Source: Alphaproteobacteria bacterium (lineage in GTDB: Bacteria; Pseudomonadota; Alphaproteobacteria; UBA8366; Aestuariispiraceae). From it: a stretch of DNA of 64,000 nucleotides. Made by a program: the position numbers and the translations under genes. This document shows positions 26,763-34,648 of this stretch, in pieces (position 1 is the stretch's first letter; each line of letters opens with the position of its first letter). The notes beneath the pieces are model-generated. The model was not told where the DNA came from. It worked only from the letters and a program-made list of their open reading frames with translations, and did not search any database. The stretch is from NCBI GenBank assembly GCA_033344895.1, contig JAWPMN010000001.1:1860001-1924000 (forward strand), given 5' to 3'.

Positions 26763-29693
26763 TTATGTGCTGATGGACAGTAGGCAGTCCGCTTGAACGG
26801 CCCAACGATTGATGCGTATGGGCTCAGGTCGATCCAGCGACAGTCGCAACCTGACCGTCTGTCCTGTGGGTTCCGCGAAGAAATCCGTAACGTAGTGTGC
26901 GATCAATCGATCGAACGCCGGTACCGGACTGTTTGCCAAGCTCGCTGTTTGCCAGCTTAACCCATCGTTGCGACTGGCTTCGAGTAGGAAGTCTCGTTCC
27001 AGCACGACACGGGGCCCCACCGCAGTGTCCGTCGTCTCGAAATAGGGACCCGGAGAAGGGGCGGATTCGAGCTGTGCGCCATACACGGCGGCACCCATGG
27101 TTGGGTTTCCAGGATAGTGCGTAAAGTTGGATTCCCTCAGCAGGTAACAACTAAGCTGACCCTGATCGGAGACGCTGTCGAGCTCTCCGGAAATCGCGCA
27201 TCGGTACCATCCGTTGCCGACTGGCTGGATCTCGGCGTTGAAGGCACCGACGGTGTCGACAGTTACCGGACTGGAGGCGGTGCCGTTTGTGAGATCGTAG
27301 ATCGCGTAGGCATATCGGCTTGTGGATTGATTGCCCCACAGGAGACGCAGTTTCGTCCTTTCGGCTGCTTTGGCAAAAAGCGAGGCTGTGTGCACTTGTC
27401 CCGGAACGATCGAGACGATCCGTATCATCGCATGCACTCCAGGACTTTCCGTTTCTTCGATGCGAAAGACTGTATGGCCAAGGCCGGGGTCCTCGTGTGC
27501 CTGCACAGTTGCGCCCGCCTTGTTCCATGCGGAAGCCAGAAAGTCGTTTGAATGTGTCAGATTGTTCTCGCCCCGATGCACCCCATCCGCCTCGATCAGG
27601 ATGTGAAGTTCCTCCGGTGGCGTTGCCGCGGTAATCCCCTTCGAGACCAGGGTCATCGGATCGTCGTGGTTCAGATTCCAGGCGATGCTTTCATATCCAC
27701 ACGGCGTCGTATGTGAGCCAAGAATCCCGTAGGAGCATGCGGACAACGTCGTTTCGCATTGGAGTATTTCTATGCCGTTCACCTTGACGGAGACCTCAAC
27801 ACCGTGCCGCACCACCGAGACCTCATCTCCCTGCGAGAGGATGGTCGCTGCGGTCCCGTCGTCATGAACGATGTTCTGTTCAATGCGAAGAAGGCGCACG
27901 TGGTTCTGAGAAACCGAAACGGCGATGCCGTTCTCAACACCCAATCCACTGGTGGCGCCAGAATCTATCGGTAGCCCGCCGAAGGACTGCGCCGGGTCAA
28001 AGTTCCCGATGTCACCGTCCTCGACGAGGCCGATTTGCCAAAGGTGGTCCGGGCCCGATGCTCCCAGGGAAAGGGTCAGTTCAAAATTGCCGCGCAACGG
28101 CAGCTTCGTTCGAATGGCACCGACAGCTGCGTCGATCACAAGGGAATCGCCGGTATGGACGAAACCCGCGCGGGGAAGCCAATGGGATTCCGTGGATAGG
28201 ATTGAGGCCGGCGGATCCCCGTTTGCAATGCCTTCACCGTCCACAAGCCTAATGCCGGTCGACGTTGACGGCGCGTGATGACCCGCGAAGAGCTCCAGCT
28301 CCATGATCTGGAGACTGGTTGCGGTCTGGGTCTCTTCGACCAGAAACCGGTGAAACCGGTAGGCCGTGGTGGTATCGACGACGTCAAACTCGACATGTGC
28401 CCCACCCGGATCTTCGAAGGTGGGGTCGGACCAAAGCGTGATCTCCTCCCCCGCCCAGGCGCCCGTTTGAGAGCCCTGGAAGGCGAGGGCACAGGTTGCC
28501 GCCTGGGAAGCAAAACCGCCCTCCGTGGGCTCGCCCCATGCTCGTACCCGGGTCACGGTTCGGGACTGCCCATCGCCCCAGTCCTTGCCGACATGGAGTT
28601 GAGTGGCGTCGCCGGTCGCCTGTATGCCGGTACCACTGGAATTTCGATCGAAGGCAAGTTCGGGCCCCCAGATTCCGGCCATTGTCTGAAGCGTGCCGTC
28701 GGTTCCATGGATGATGGTTCCATCCGATGGCGGAATCGCCATTTGTCCGGTTTCGAGACCGGTCAGGTCTTCAAATGTATCCAGATATGTGTTCGACAGT
28801 GCGTAGGCGGTCAATCCGCGCAATCGTGCGATTTCCCATGCGTTCCTTAATGCGATGATCCGGGAGGCGAGTTCCCAGTCCGCGATGGTCTTAGAGAGGG
28901 CATCGAGCATCGTGCCATCGGTTGCGATATTGCGGCCATCGATCAGACCTGCATTGACGATGTTGTGACCGCCCAGATCAAGATCGCCGGTCATGGACAG
29001 ACTGCCATCGTGCCGAAAAAGTGTTGGGTCCGGCGTCGCTGCGATAGCCCATTCATTGCCGCGCCAGACCTTCATGAGCCCGTCGTCGCTATCGAAGTAC
29101 AGGTCCCCTGATCGGAGAGCGGTTCCGTTCAGCCTCAATTCCGGCGGACTCGTGCCTGCATGACTGCCAAGATAGATCAGCCCGAAATTCTGAAGGTTTC
29201 CAATGTAGCGTGCTGCGACGGTTTCCGGGCACCCCTGAGAGTCGAAACTCAAGAACTTGCCGGCCCGCTCTTCAAGGGGCGGAAGCGTGAGATCGCGAAT
29301 GACATCGGTGAGAGCGGGCCGGACGGCGTTGGACGCGTCCTCGGCGACCTGCTGCGCCATCATGACTAGCCGGTCGAAGGCCTCGTTCAGAGCCGGTGCG
29401 CCAATCTCCGTTCCGGAAGCGAATCCGTTCCCGGATACCAGCGGCATCTGCCGCCACACGGTAATGCGTGACCCCACTGGCGGGGCACCGTTCAGGGTGA
29501 CAGTGCCGCCGCTAGGGTCGCCAATGCCGCTGACGGAGTAGTCTCCCGGGTCGAGCATTGAATTGTCCTGGGCGACACGAATGTCGGTATCGGACAGGAC
29601 CCTGAACGGATATCCGAACTCGCGCTGACTGCCTGGCGCGGTCTGGACATACTGGATGCGCGGTGCGGTGCCACCGGCTGGCAAATCTTGCAT
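26763..29693 (-). CDS. Large phage tail fibre protein 1 (T7 gp17-like N-terminus)
   Basis: 976 residues from the ATG at 29693 (GGA at a suitable distance); an ATG at 29705 is an alternative. The N-terminus (IQYVQTAPGSQREFGYPFRVLSDTDIRV, GDYSVSGIGDPSGGTVTLNG, GSRITVWRQMPL) is the phage T7 tail-fibre attachment fold. A helical neck follows (ALNEAFDRLVMMAQQVAEDASNAVRP), then a beta-rich body with F5/8-type and SPRY/lectin-like sections (about 400-700) and a late section beginning near ENNLTHSNDFLASAWNKAG. The last ~85 residues share a pattern with fibre protein 2. It would bind the host surface. Confidence 0.75.
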   Translation of the reverse strand: MQDLPAGGTAPRIQYVQTAPGSQREFGYPFRVLSDTDIRVAQDNSMLDPGDYSVSGIGDPSGGTVTLNGAPPVGSRITVWRQMPLVSGNGFASGTEIGAPALNEAFDRLVMMAQQVAEDASNAVRPALTDVIRDLTLPPLEERAGKFLSFDSQGCPETVAARYIGNLQNFGLIYLGSHAGTSPPELRLNGTALRSGDLYFDSDDGLMKVWRGNEWAIAATPDPTLFRHDGSLSMTGDLDLGGHNIVNAGLIDGRNIATDGTMLDALSKTIADWELASRIIALRNAWEIARLRGLTAYALSNTYLDTFEDLTGLETGQMAIPPSDGTIIHGTDGTLQTMAGIWGPELAFDRNSSGTGIQATGDATQLHVGKDWGDGQSRTVTRVRAWGEPTEGGFASQAATCALAFQGSQTGAWAGEEITLWSDPTFEDPGGAHVEFDVVDTTTAYRFHRFLVEETQTATSLQIMELELFAGHHAPSTSTGIRLVDGEGIANGDPPASILSTESHWLPRAGFVHTGDSLVIDAAVGAIRTKLPLRGNFELTLSLGASGPDHLWQIGLVEDGDIGNFDPAQSFGGLPIDSGATSGLGVENGIAVSVSQNHVRLLRIEQNIVHDDGTAATILSQGDEVSVVRHGVEVSVKVNGIEILQCETTLSACSYGILGSHTTPCGYESIAWNLNHDDPMTLVSKGITAATPPEELHILIEADGVHRGENNLTHSNDFLASAWNKAGATVQAHEDPGLGHTVFRIEETESPGVHAMIRIVSIVPGQVHTASLFAKAAERTKLRLLWGNQSTSRYAYAIYDLTNGTASSPVTVDTVGAFNAEIQPVGNGWYRCAISGELDSVSDQGQLSCYLLRESNFTHYPGNPTMGAAVYGAQLESAPSPGPYFETTDTAVGPRVVLERDFLLEASRNDGLSWQTASLANSPVPAFDRLIAHYVTDFFAEPTGQTVRLRLSLDRPEPIRINRWAVQADCLLSIST

Positions 29694-29742
29694 GAGAATA
29701 TCCATTTCGGTTTTGAGTATGGAAAACCCCAACGGCCGCGAC

Positions 29743-30180
29743 TTAATCGGCGTTCATGGATACGATCTGCTGACCGATCCCGACGGCCTGCTGCCCGGTG
29801 GAGAGCATTGACTGAAGGCCGCCATACCTGTCGTCCAGAAGGCTGTCGGAAGCAGCCCGGCCGGACATGTACAACGCACGCCCGTCGGACAGACGCTGGT
29901 CGTAGGCGACATTCAGCCCCCGCAAGGCGGCCGCGCCCGATCCGCCGGACGTGCCGCTGCCCGAGGCGGACAGGCGCGCCCTTGCGGCGCCGATATCGCG
30001 TTTTCGCTGGCGCTCGAGATTCCGTTCATCAATTCGCTGCTGCAGCGCGGCGTGTTTCTGCTGTTGTTCCATGCGCGCGGCCTGTGCCTTGCGGCCGGCA
30101 CTGGCCTGTTTCGCGCTGACGACGGTCTGTGCCGCGGATAGTGCGAGAGAGGCAATGGCGAGAGCGGGAGCTGCGGCCAT
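29743..30180 (-). CDS. Phage internal virion protein (T7 gp14-like)
   Basis: 145 residues. An apolar, Ala-rich N-terminal helix (APALAIASLALSAAQTVVSAKQASAGRK) is followed by a long Gln/Arg/Glu-rich helix, a Gly/Ser linker, and the segment ALRGLNVAYDQRLSDGRALYMSGRAASDSLLDDRYGGL. This layout is that of core proteins ejected to form the first part of the T7-like DNA channel. Its place directly after the gp12-like gene fits. gp15 and gp16 partners, usually next, are missing. Confidence 0.65.
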   Translation of the reverse strand: MAAAPALAIASLALSAAQTVVSAKQASAGRKAQAARMEQQQKHAALQQRIDERNLERQRKRDIGAARARLSASGSGTSGGSGAAALRGLNVAYDQRLSDGRALYMSGRAASDSLLDDRYGGLQSMLSTGQQAVGIGQQIVSMNAD

Positions 30181-30199
30181 GTCTTGTTCCTTCTTTCAA

Positions 30200-32110
30200 T
30201 CAGCCGTTGGACGAAATTTCTGTCAGGACGGACAGCAACGTGCAGGGCAGGGGGATGGACTGTTCGATGCGCCAGAGTGGTTTGGGGTCGCCGCGATGCC
30301 AGCCAATCGCCCGAACGGTCCGATCGCCGGTGATCAGCCGGGTCGGTTCGTCAAAGCGCGTGTTTCCGAACGTCTCGAAGGACAGCGGTTTCAGCCCGTG
30401 ACCGGTATCGACGGTCAGTGCGCCGGTTTCGAGCAGCCTGAAAGTCGCGCGGACAAGGCGGAAGGCGGTCCCCTGGCTCACCCCGGTCGCCCCTTGGATG
30501 AACGGGGGAAGCGGCTCCACTTCATGGCTATAGGGCAATCCGATCTCGATTTGGGAAACCGCGGCGGGCAGTGTGATCCGGTCCCCTGCAACGGTTTCGC
30601 GTCCCCGTACGATCCCGTCGCCGATAATGTCGACTTCCCAGCCGTTCAAATGCGGAAGATCACCCCAAACGCGCCGCCCGGGCTCTCCATCTCCGACCCG
30701 TCCGGCAAACGCGCAGTCCGTCAGCAGTGTGTCGTCAAACCGTTCGACCGAATGTCGGCCATGTCTGTCGATCAGGGCATAGACATCTTCGCCGACGACC
30801 GCGATGGACAGGAAGGCGCCGTCTGTCGTGATAAGCGACCACGCGGTCACTTTCTCCGGTCGGAAGACGGTGACGAGCGCGAGAGTCCCGTCGCCGTTGA
30901 CCAGATACATGATGCGTTCGCTCTTGTGGAAATCCTGGTCGATCGGATCGCGCAGCATTTCGCCGGCCAATACTGCCAGGTCATTGGACTGGTAGGCCTG
31001 CTCCACATCGGTGAACAGGAATTCGCGAAGTTCCTTGCCGCTACGCGACACGAACAGCGTTGCGCCGTCGACGTCCCGCGGCGGTATGGCGCGGTGGACC
31101 GGTGACCCGACGCGTGTTTGCCGCTTCAACTGAATGGCCGACGGCGTCAGCGGGTCGCCGGTAACCATCCATTCCGCGCCGGAGGTGAAGACCTGCAGAT
31201 GCCGGCCGGAAAAGACGGCGCGGATCGCATTCACCTGATCGGACAGAATGGCGAACTCGATCGCCTCGTCGTCGTCCGCCTCACCCAGATCGAAGTTGAA
31301 CAGATCTGCGGATCTGGACAGCCACAGGCGGTTGGTCAGCTCCCGGCTGCCGCCGATGACCAGCCGGTCCTGATGAAAGCAACAGGACACCGGATAGCCC
31401 CGAACGGCCGAAAATGCCGCTTCTTCCCAATCCTTGTGCGGACCGGTGCCGCTCAGCGATTCCTGTGTGGTCGCAGTCACCTGCCGGGCATCGATGACGG
31501 TATCGATCCGGACCTCCCGGTCGGACAGTCGAAACCGGGTTCCGACATGCCCTATCTCGAACACATCCGACGAAGCCGTCAGGGTAATCTGGCCGGAGGT
31601 GGCGCTGGGCTGAAGCGTGATCTCCTCATCGGCGAAGCGATAGTAGGGCTGATGGATCCGGCCATCCTTCTCGAAGAATTTCCAGTCACTCAACGTCCAT
31701 TCCTGTGCGCCCTTGCGCGTCAGGCGTTTGGGTGGAACGTCGGGGTGCACCAGCAGCAGCGTATCGGCGCTTTGTGTCCAGGTAAGGTTGGGCAGTTGGT
31801 CCACCGACCATGGGGTGGACAGATCAATGATCCTCGTGTCGTTGGAGAATATGGTGACGAGAAAATCGGTGAAGAGCAGGAGGTACACCTGTTCGGTATT
31901 GAACTCGAACGAGACAAGGCGACCCGGGCCGGTGGCGGGGGATACGAAGCGCAAGCCGGCACGGCGGGTAACCCCGCCCGTCGGAAAGATGCGGACGTTC
32001 CGCAGCTTGGCGGCACCGTTCTGGTAGGCGGTCAGGTCGCCGCGACCGAGCAGATGTGGTGATATCTCGCCGGCCGTGAAATTGGTCTTGATCGACTTGA
32101 TCCGTGCCAT
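30200..32110 (-). CDS. Phage tail tube protein B-like (T7 gp12 type)
   Basis: 636 residues. The start RIKSIKTNFTAGEISPHLLGRGDLTAYQNGAAKLRNVRIFPTGGVTRRAGLRFV is a widespread marker of podovirus tail/nozzle proteins (often called stabilisation or tail tubular protein B). The rest is beta-rich with many Trp and Gly. It would form the tail nozzle. ATG at 32110 overlaps the TGA of the gp11-like gene (TGATG), so translation is coupled. Confidence 0.8.
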   Translation of the reverse strand: MARIKSIKTNFTAGEISPHLLGRGDLTAYQNGAAKLRNVRIFPTGGVTRRAGLRFVSPATGPGRLVSFEFNTEQVYLLLFTDFLVTIFSNDTRIIDLSTPWSVDQLPNLTWTQSADTLLLVHPDVPPKRLTRKGAQEWTLSDWKFFEKDGRIHQPYYRFADEEITLQPSATSGQITLTASSDVFEIGHVGTRFRLSDREVRIDTVIDARQVTATTQESLSGTGPHKDWEEAAFSAVRGYPVSCCFHQDRLVIGGSRELTNRLWLSRSADLFNFDLGEADDDEAIEFAILSDQVNAIRAVFSGRHLQVFTSGAEWMVTGDPLTPSAIQLKRQTRVGSPVHRAIPPRDVDGATLFVSRSGKELREFLFTDVEQAYQSNDLAVLAGEMLRDPIDQDFHKSERIMYLVNGDGTLALVTVFRPEKVTAWSLITTDGAFLSIAVVGEDVYALIDRHGRHSVERFDDTLLTDCAFAGRVGDGEPGRRVWGDLPHLNGWEVDIIGDGIVRGRETVAGDRITLPAAVSQIEIGLPYSHEVEPLPPFIQGATGVSQGTAFRLVRATFRLLETGALTVDTGHGLKPLSFETFGNTRFDEPTRLITGDRTVRAIGWHRGDPKPLWRIEQSIPLPCTLLSVLTEISSNG

Positions 32111-32679
32111 CACCCGCGCACTCCGACCAGCGTATAGTCGTCAATGCGCGGTGGTGTGTCCTGCTGCGCGTCGATCAGCCGAGCCGTCCGGAAACGCTCT
32201 TCCGCAAGCTGGTGCAAGGCATCCGCGCGTGAGGTGCTCTCAGTGATCGGAAGGCAGTATTCGGCTGCCAGCCTGGCAATCAGCGCTTCATCAAAAAAGG
32301 GCGGGAAGGCGTTCTCCGGTGGCCGGAAGATGTAGGTCAGCGTAACAGCCGGTGCGTTGGTGTGGAGCCGATGCGACAGAATTCTGAAGTCTATGCCACG
32401 CCCGCGATCGGAGCTGCCGGCAGACAAGGCCCGCAGAAAGTCCGCCGGCAGTTGATAGGCGCATTCGAAATCGGCGACCGGCACAGCCTCCAACCGGGAC
32501 AGTTGTCGCTGGGCGGTGGCGAAGTTCCAGGGATGGGCGGACAGCAGCGCGTCGCGGGTCGATCCGTAGAGGGTGGCCGCAACGGTACTTTCCGCGGAGC
32601 CCTCGTCGAAGTCCGAGATCGGCGAAGCCCCGATCTTGATCAATGCCTGGCTCGCCAGTTGGATGCTGTTCAATGCCAT
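32110..32679 (-). CDS. Phage tail tube protein A-like (T7 gp11 type)
   Basis: 189 residues. SIQLASQALIKIGASPISDFDEGSAESTVAATLYGSTRDALLSAHPWNFATAQRQLSRL is the typical start of gp11-like adaptor proteins that sit between portal and nozzle. Later FFDEALIARLAAEYCLPITES and the acidic/basic C-terminus also fit. GGAGG precedes the ATG, but that site lies within the T-rich tail of the hairpin upstream. Confidence 0.8.
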   Translation of the reverse strand: MALNSIQLASQALIKIGASPISDFDEGSAESTVAATLYGSTRDALLSAHPWNFATAQRQLSRLEAVPVADFECAYQLPADFLRALSAGSSDRGRGIDFRILSHRLHTNAPAVTLTYIFRPPENAFPPFFDEALIARLAAEYCLPITESTSRADALHQLAEERFRTARLIDAQQDTPPRIDDYTLVGVRG

Positions 32680-32689
32680 TGCGGCCTCC

Positions 32690-32723
32690 AGAAAAGAATA
32701 GGGCCGCCGTATTCCGGCGGCCC
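32690..32723 (-). terminator. Terminator-like hairpin between head and tail genes
   Basis: On the minus strand GGGCCGCCG pairs with CGGCGGCCC (plus-strand bases 32715-32723 and 32701-32709) around GAATA, followed by TATTCTTTTCT. It lies 32 bases after the decoration-like gene and ~10 bases before the gp11-like start. T7 has its terminator at the same place, just after the capsid gene. Confidence 0.8.
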
Positions 32724-32754
32724 CAGTTGGGAGGGATGAATTCGTCCGTGCGTG

Positions 32755-33024
32755 TCAGTCGGTATCGCCGGTTCCGACGCCGGTCATGTCGTCGACATCC
32801 ACCGTGCCGTCGTCATTCGACGAAATGTGCAGAATGCCGGAGGACAGACCGCCATCCGTGTCGGTATTGGCCAGGATCATGTCACCGACCCGCAGCATCG
32901 TCGCGGCGTCGTTGAAGTAGCCGGTCGTGTCGACCTCCGTCGCCGGGTCGGAGGTCGTGTAATGCCAGAGCGTGAATCCGTTCGCATAAGCGATGACGCT
33001 CAGGTCCTGGGATTTGAATGCCAT
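32755..33024 (-). CDS. Small phage protein downstream of capsid (decoration-like)
   Basis: 89 residues: MAFKSQDLSVIAYANGFTLWHYTTSD, a middle beta-like section, and a very acidic Thr/Asp/Gly-rich end. Located 18 bases after the capsid gene with its own AAGGAC site. Small beta proteins in this place are often head decoration or head-fibre proteins in alphaproteobacterial phages. The role is inferred from place, size and composition. Confidence 0.65.
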   Translation of the reverse strand: MAFKSQDLSVIAYANGFTLWHYTTSDPATEVDTTGYFNDAATMLRVGDMILANTDTDGGLSSGILHISSNDDGTVDVDDMTGVGTGDTD

Positions 33025-33042
33025 GATACGGCGTCCTTTCGA

Positions 33043-33867
33043 TCAGGATTCGAGGCAGGGCAGGCGGACGATCCCTGTGGGATCGATGACACCGGCGCCC
33101 TGGCTCATCATGTGGTTGACGAAATGGGCGGCCCGGTCGCCGTGCCAGGTAATGTCCGCCTTCACGTCCTGACCGATGGCATGGCCGACGGCCGTCTTGT
33201 GATACCAGTAGCCGTTGCGAACGCCCGCAGAGAGGGCCAGGCCGGAATGCGGCATCCATAGCGTGCCGAGCCAGCGTTTCGCCTGCGTACCGCGCCAGGG
33301 CAGGTCGTCATTGCCGACATAGTCCGCATTGGCGAACTCCTCGATATCCAGCAGGTCGCTCCATTGTTTCCAGCCGATGATGGCATAGCGCTGCCCGTCA
33401 TCGGGCACGTCCAGCGCGCCCAGCATTTCGAAGGCTTCCAGGACCTTGGATTTGGTCAGGCCGGTGGTGCCGTCTTCGGAATCCTGGGACGCCGGCGTCG
33501 TTTCCATTGCGGCGATCAGCAACTCGTCGGTCTTGCGACCCAGCGCATAGGCGCCGGCATTCGCCACCACGGACCGTTCGTCATGGCGCAGCTTGATTTC
33601 GTCGAGCGCGTCCACCCAGTCACCGGCATAGTAGTCCTGCAGTGAGATCTCGACCGGAACGTGGTCGATGTTCATGACCGGGACCTTGCCGTGACGCGCC
33701 TTGGTCGAGGCTGTGCCCTTGCCGACCTTCTGGAACGTGGTTGAACTGCCCTTGATTCCGTCCTTCGTTCGCACGGTGTTGCGAAGCTTCGATCCCATTC
33801 GCTGATAGGCGAGGTGGACTTCAGCCTCGAACTGCCGGGAAAAGGACTGTTCCACGGTTGTGGACAT
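33043..33867 (-). CDS. Phage major capsid protein
   Basis: 274 residues. The pattern FSRQFEAEVHLAYQRMGSKLRNTVRTK, KGSSTTFQKVGKGTASTKARHG, VEISLQDYYAGDWVDALDEIKLRHDERSVVANAGAYALGRKTDELLIAAM is that of podovirus capsid proteins with the HK97 fold. Near the end it has GNDDLPWRGTQAKRWLGTLWMPHSGL and a short C-terminus. AAGGAAA precedes the ATG. It is the first gene of the cassette; in related phages portal and scaffold genes come immediately before it, but here only 427 gene-free bases and host DUF952 follow upstream. Confidence 0.8.
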   Translation of the reverse strand: MSTTVEQSFSRQFEAEVHLAYQRMGSKLRNTVRTKDGIKGSSTTFQKVGKGTASTKARHGKVPVMNIDHVPVEISLQDYYAGDWVDALDEIKLRHDERSVVANAGAYALGRKTDELLIAAMETTPASQDSEDGTTGLTKSKVLEAFEMLGALDVPDDGQRYAIIGWKQWSDLLDIEEFANADYVGNDDLPWRGTQAKRWLGTLWMPHSGLALSAGVRNGYWYHKTAVGHAIGQDVKADITWHGDRAAHFVNHMMSQGAGVIDPTGIVRLPCLES

Positions 33868-34294
33868 GTCTGGTTTCCTTTCAGAGAAATCTGGAAATGG
33901 CGGTGATGGGCCGGGTCCGGTTGTCGCCTGTCAGACCGTATTCGCGGGACTACCTGGAATCGGTGTGGCGGCCGGGAATGCCGGCCGTTCCGCCCGCCGT
34001 TACGGGGGTGTCGGTCAATGCGCGGGATTGGTTCGATTGTGACGCATGCGACACCGGCCCGGTCGGCGCGGGGCGGAACGGTTGTCGGTGAAGGGGTTCG
34101 GGGGTGTGGATCCGGGGATTGTCCGGCGATCGATCCGGGTCCCGGATTGCAGGCACAATTGTGCCCTGTTCATGTCTGTAGCTTAACCAATAATGAGAAC
34201 AAGTCAAGAACTAATGTGTTTTCTGGTCCACGCAAAATCTGCGGTCTCGTGCCATCGACTTGCGGGGGAAGACCGGCGGTCATAGTGTGGCGCC
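33868..34294. other. Gene-free region between capsid and DUF952
   Basis: 427 bases without a supportable gene; possibly the scar where the portal/scaffold side of the prophage was lost. The part 33900-34160 is GC-rich and shows no protein-like frame that I trust. The part 34165-34230 is AT-rich and contains the promoter candidate reading toward the capsid. No tRNA, integrase fragment or long repeat is visible. Confidence 0.55.
34180..34207 (-). promoter_or_regulatory. Candidate promoter for the phage late cassette
   Basis: On the minus strand TTGACT (34207-34202) is followed after 16 bases by TAAGCT (34185-34180). The -35 is a good match to the housekeeping consensus and the -10 only partial. 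Transcription would run into the capsid gene after a ~300-base leader. No phage-type RNA polymerase gene is present, so a host promoter would be needed for expression. Confidence 0.35.
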
Positions 34295-34648
34295 ATGATC
34301 TACCATCTTGCAAAACAACAGGCATGGCAGGCGGCGCAGCAATCCGGAATCTACCGCGGACTCGATGCGGACCGGGGCGACGGCTTCCTGCATTTCTCGA
34401 CCGCGTCCCAGATTGTGGAGAGCGCACGCAAGCATCGTGCGGGGGAACCCGACCTTGTCCTTCTGGGCGTTGACGAGGCGCCACTGGGCGACGATCTGGT
34501 GTGGGAGGAATCCCGCGGCGGGGCGCTGTTCCCGCATGTCTATGGCACGGTGCCGATTGAGGCGGTCCGGCTTGCGGCGGCGCTGCCCGTCGATCAGAAC
34601 GGCCTGCATGTGTTCCCAGAGCTGCCGGACGATAATGAGCCTGCATGA
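34295..34648 (+). CDS. DUF952 family protein
   Basis: 117 residues of the DUF952 family: IYHLAKQQAWQAAQQSGIYRG, DGFLHFSTASQIVESARKHR, LVLLGVDEAPLGDDLVWEESRGGALFPHVYG. The fold resembles ADP-ribosyltransferase-like or RNA 2'-phosphotransferase-like enzymes, but the activity is unknown. It overlaps pyrD by 14 bases, a common pairing in alphaproteobacteria, so it marks the host side of the phage boundary. Confidence 0.88.
   Translation: MIYHLAKQQAWQAAQQSGIYRGLDADRGDGFLHFSTASQIVESARKHRAGEPDLVLLGVDEAPLGDDLVWEESRGGALFPHVYGTVPIEAVRLAAALPVDQNGLHVFPELPDDNEPA

Larger units (their letters stand above)
20398..34210 (-). mobile_element. Podovirus-like late-gene cassette (incomplete or domesticated prophage)
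   Basis: Thirteen genes on one strand between an acyl-CoA ligase and DUF952-pyrD. In transcription order: capsid, decoration-like protein, gp11-like and gp12-like tail tube proteins, gp14-like internal protein, two fibres, DUF4376-like protein, small and large terminase, membrane coiled-coil protein, wall hydrolase, holin. The order capsid-11-12-14-fibre-terminase follows T7. Portal, scaffold, gp15/gp16, integrase, repressor and replication genes are absent, and no flanking tRNA or convincing att repeat is seen. All frames are intact. Boundaries are approximate. Confidence 0.85.

Noticed and set aside
20365-34153. TTGCAGG at 20365-20371 and 34147-34153 as phage att repeats
   Set aside because: Only 7 bases, expected by chance in a 64 kb window, and with no integrase or tRNA nearby.
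20398-34210. The phage cassette as a tailocin
   Set aside because: Tailocins lack capsid and terminase; both are present and intact.
20398-34210. The cassette as a standard RcGTA-type gene transfer agent
   Set aside because: Only the holin and the wall hydrolase are of the type seen in RcGTA. The structural genes follow the podovirus T7 order, and the RcGTA portal, protease and long-tail genes are absent.
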